Of a stretch of DNA of 64,000 bases, positions 63,340-64,000 are shown piece after piece. Origin of the DNA: Lachnospiraceae bacterium MD308 (GTDB lineage: Bacteria > Bacillota > Clostridia > Lachnospirales > Lachnospiraceae); the NCBI GenBank assembly GCA_010206225.2, contig VIQU02000002.1, forward strand, positions 62,480-126,479, in the 5' to 3' direction. Numbering within the stretch: position 1 is the first letter of the stretch; each line of letters begins with the position of its first letter. The position numbers and the translations under genes were made by a program. Below the pieces are notes generated by a model, which was given only the letters and a program-made list of their open reading frames with translations, was not told the DNA's origin and did not search any database.

Positions 63340-63510
63340 ATGAAAGAAAGTACATTTATTTGTGCACATTTACCAATGAAAAGCCGCGAAAAGAAAATAT
63401 TAATCAGCTGCATTTGAAAGAATGTGAAAGAACTTTCTGAAGATTCTAAAAGTATTGAAAATAAATTCTTAGATGATATACTTGAGGCTACAAAAAGGAG
63501 GGCAACGTAA
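63340..63510 (+). other. Degraded short reading frame ahead of nanE
   Basis: One frame stays open for 57 codons from ATG 63340 to the TAA abutting the nanE ATG, except for a single TGA at 63415-63417. The encoded residues (KESTFICAHLPMKSREK before, KNVKELSEDSKSIENKFLD after) match nothing I recognise. It may be a decayed leader gene or chance. Confidence 0.25.
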
Positions 63511-64000
63511 ATGACAGAAAAAAAAGTAGAAAGTCTTAAGGGCAAATTGATCGTGTCCTGTCAGGCATTGCTTCACGAACCGCTCCACTCTTCCTTTATT
63601 ATGGGAAGGATGGCACTGGCGGCGAAGGAGGGAGGGGCGTATGGTATCCGCGCCAACACAAAAGAAGATATCAAAGAAATCAAGGAAACAGTCAATCTTC
63701 CGATCATAGGAATTGTGAAAAGAGACTACGCTGACAGCAAAGTCTATATTACACCGACTATGAAGGAAGTGGATGAGCTGATGGAGGTTCGGCCGGAAAT
63801 CATTGCGCTTGATGCGACAGGGGCGATTCGCCCGCAGGGTGTAACGCTGGATGAGTTCTTCCGGGAAGTTAAGGGAAAATATCCGGATCAGCTCTGGATG
63901 GCAGATTGCTCCACGGTAGAGGAAGCGCTTCATGCGGATGAACTGGGATTTGACTTTATCGGGACGACGATGGTTGGGTATACCGAGCAGAGCATACATG
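63511..64000 (+). CDS. nanE: N-acetylmannosamine-6-phosphate 2-epimerase (partial, runs off the window)
   Basis: The first 163 residues of a NanE-type TIM-barrel enzyme. It converts ManNAc-6-phosphate, from sialic acid breakdown, to GlcNAc-6-phosphate. Family segments visible are [75 protein letters not shown] and [19 protein letters not shown] precedes ATG 63511. Its product would pass through NagA to NagB, encoded divergently. The gene continues past base 64000. Confidence 0.93.
   Translation, partial: MTEKKVESLKGKLIVSCQALLHEPLHSSFIMGRMALAAKEGGAYGIRANTKEDIKEIKETVNLPIIGIVKRDYADSKVYITPTMKEVDELMEVRPEIIALDATGAIRPQGVTLDEFFREVKGKYPDQLWMADCSTVEEALHADELGFDFIGTTMVGYTEQSIH

Overview
The window reads as chromosomal DNA of a strictly anaerobic, gut-type Firmicute, most likely a Lachnospiraceae (Clostridium cluster XIVa). 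Indicators are the double-cubane dehydratase-like protein and its activator, a multidomain [FeFe] hydrogenase next to a GltD-like flavoprotein, a K+-type membrane pyrophosphatase, a SleB-like wall hydrolase, ECF transporters, strong AGGAGG ribosome sites and AT-rich sigma-A promoters. No rRNA, tRNA, CRISPR array or prophage was seen. Family assignments are from reading motifs and were not checked by database search.

Layout. 0.2-2.2 kb: double-cubane reductase and activator. 2.4-6.5 kb: MacAB-like ABC export operon. 6.6-9.0 kb: M18 aminopeptidase and asparaginase. 9.1-12.9 kb: GltD-like/[FeFe]-hydrogenase operon behind a likely Rex operator. 13-15.4 kb: MATE pump and AraC regulator. 15.4-29.9 kb: glycan-use region with a sugar ABC importer, an uncharacterised 613-residue protein, an AraC regulator, a GH2 beta-galactosidase, a chemoreceptor and a GH112 phosphorylase, pointing to galactosyl-HexNAc disaccharides of mucin or milk glycans. 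29.9-33.4 kb: wall hydrolase, DUF1444-like protein, HAD phosphatase and UppP. 33.4-35.8 kb: amino-acid ABC importer behind ARG-box-like sites. 36-40 kb: YitT-like protein, ECF sigma/anti-sigma, proline iminopeptidase-like hydrolase and SDR. 40.3-44.7 kb: large RND pump with a built-in coiled coil, and an HD hydrolase. 44.8-48.5 kb: flavodoxin/TetR pair with a 41-bp palindrome, a small CxCxxC protein, SGNH hydrolase, acylphosphatase and a second TetR.

48.5-50.4 kb is the most unusual stretch: a CsrA reading frame that continues into the zinc-ribbon tail of an IS605-type TnpB, DNA rich in hairpins, a pair of near-identical inverted repeats, and a tyrosine recombinase gene broken by an amber codon. 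50.4-64 kb returns to core functions: a GntR regulator with operator-like sites in the proC promoter, a C39-like protein, cyclophilin, the EcfA-EcfA'-EcfT module with truA, pyrophosphatase, two CobW-family GTPases (one with a His/Cys-rich tandem repeat), a DMT exporter, and divergent nagB and nanE (cut by the window end), which would process amino sugars and sialic acid.

Two genes (sugar-binding protein, recombinase) are intact except for one in-frame TAG each. TAG is also the normal stop of at least five genes here, so these look like nonsense mutations rather than a recoded codon.
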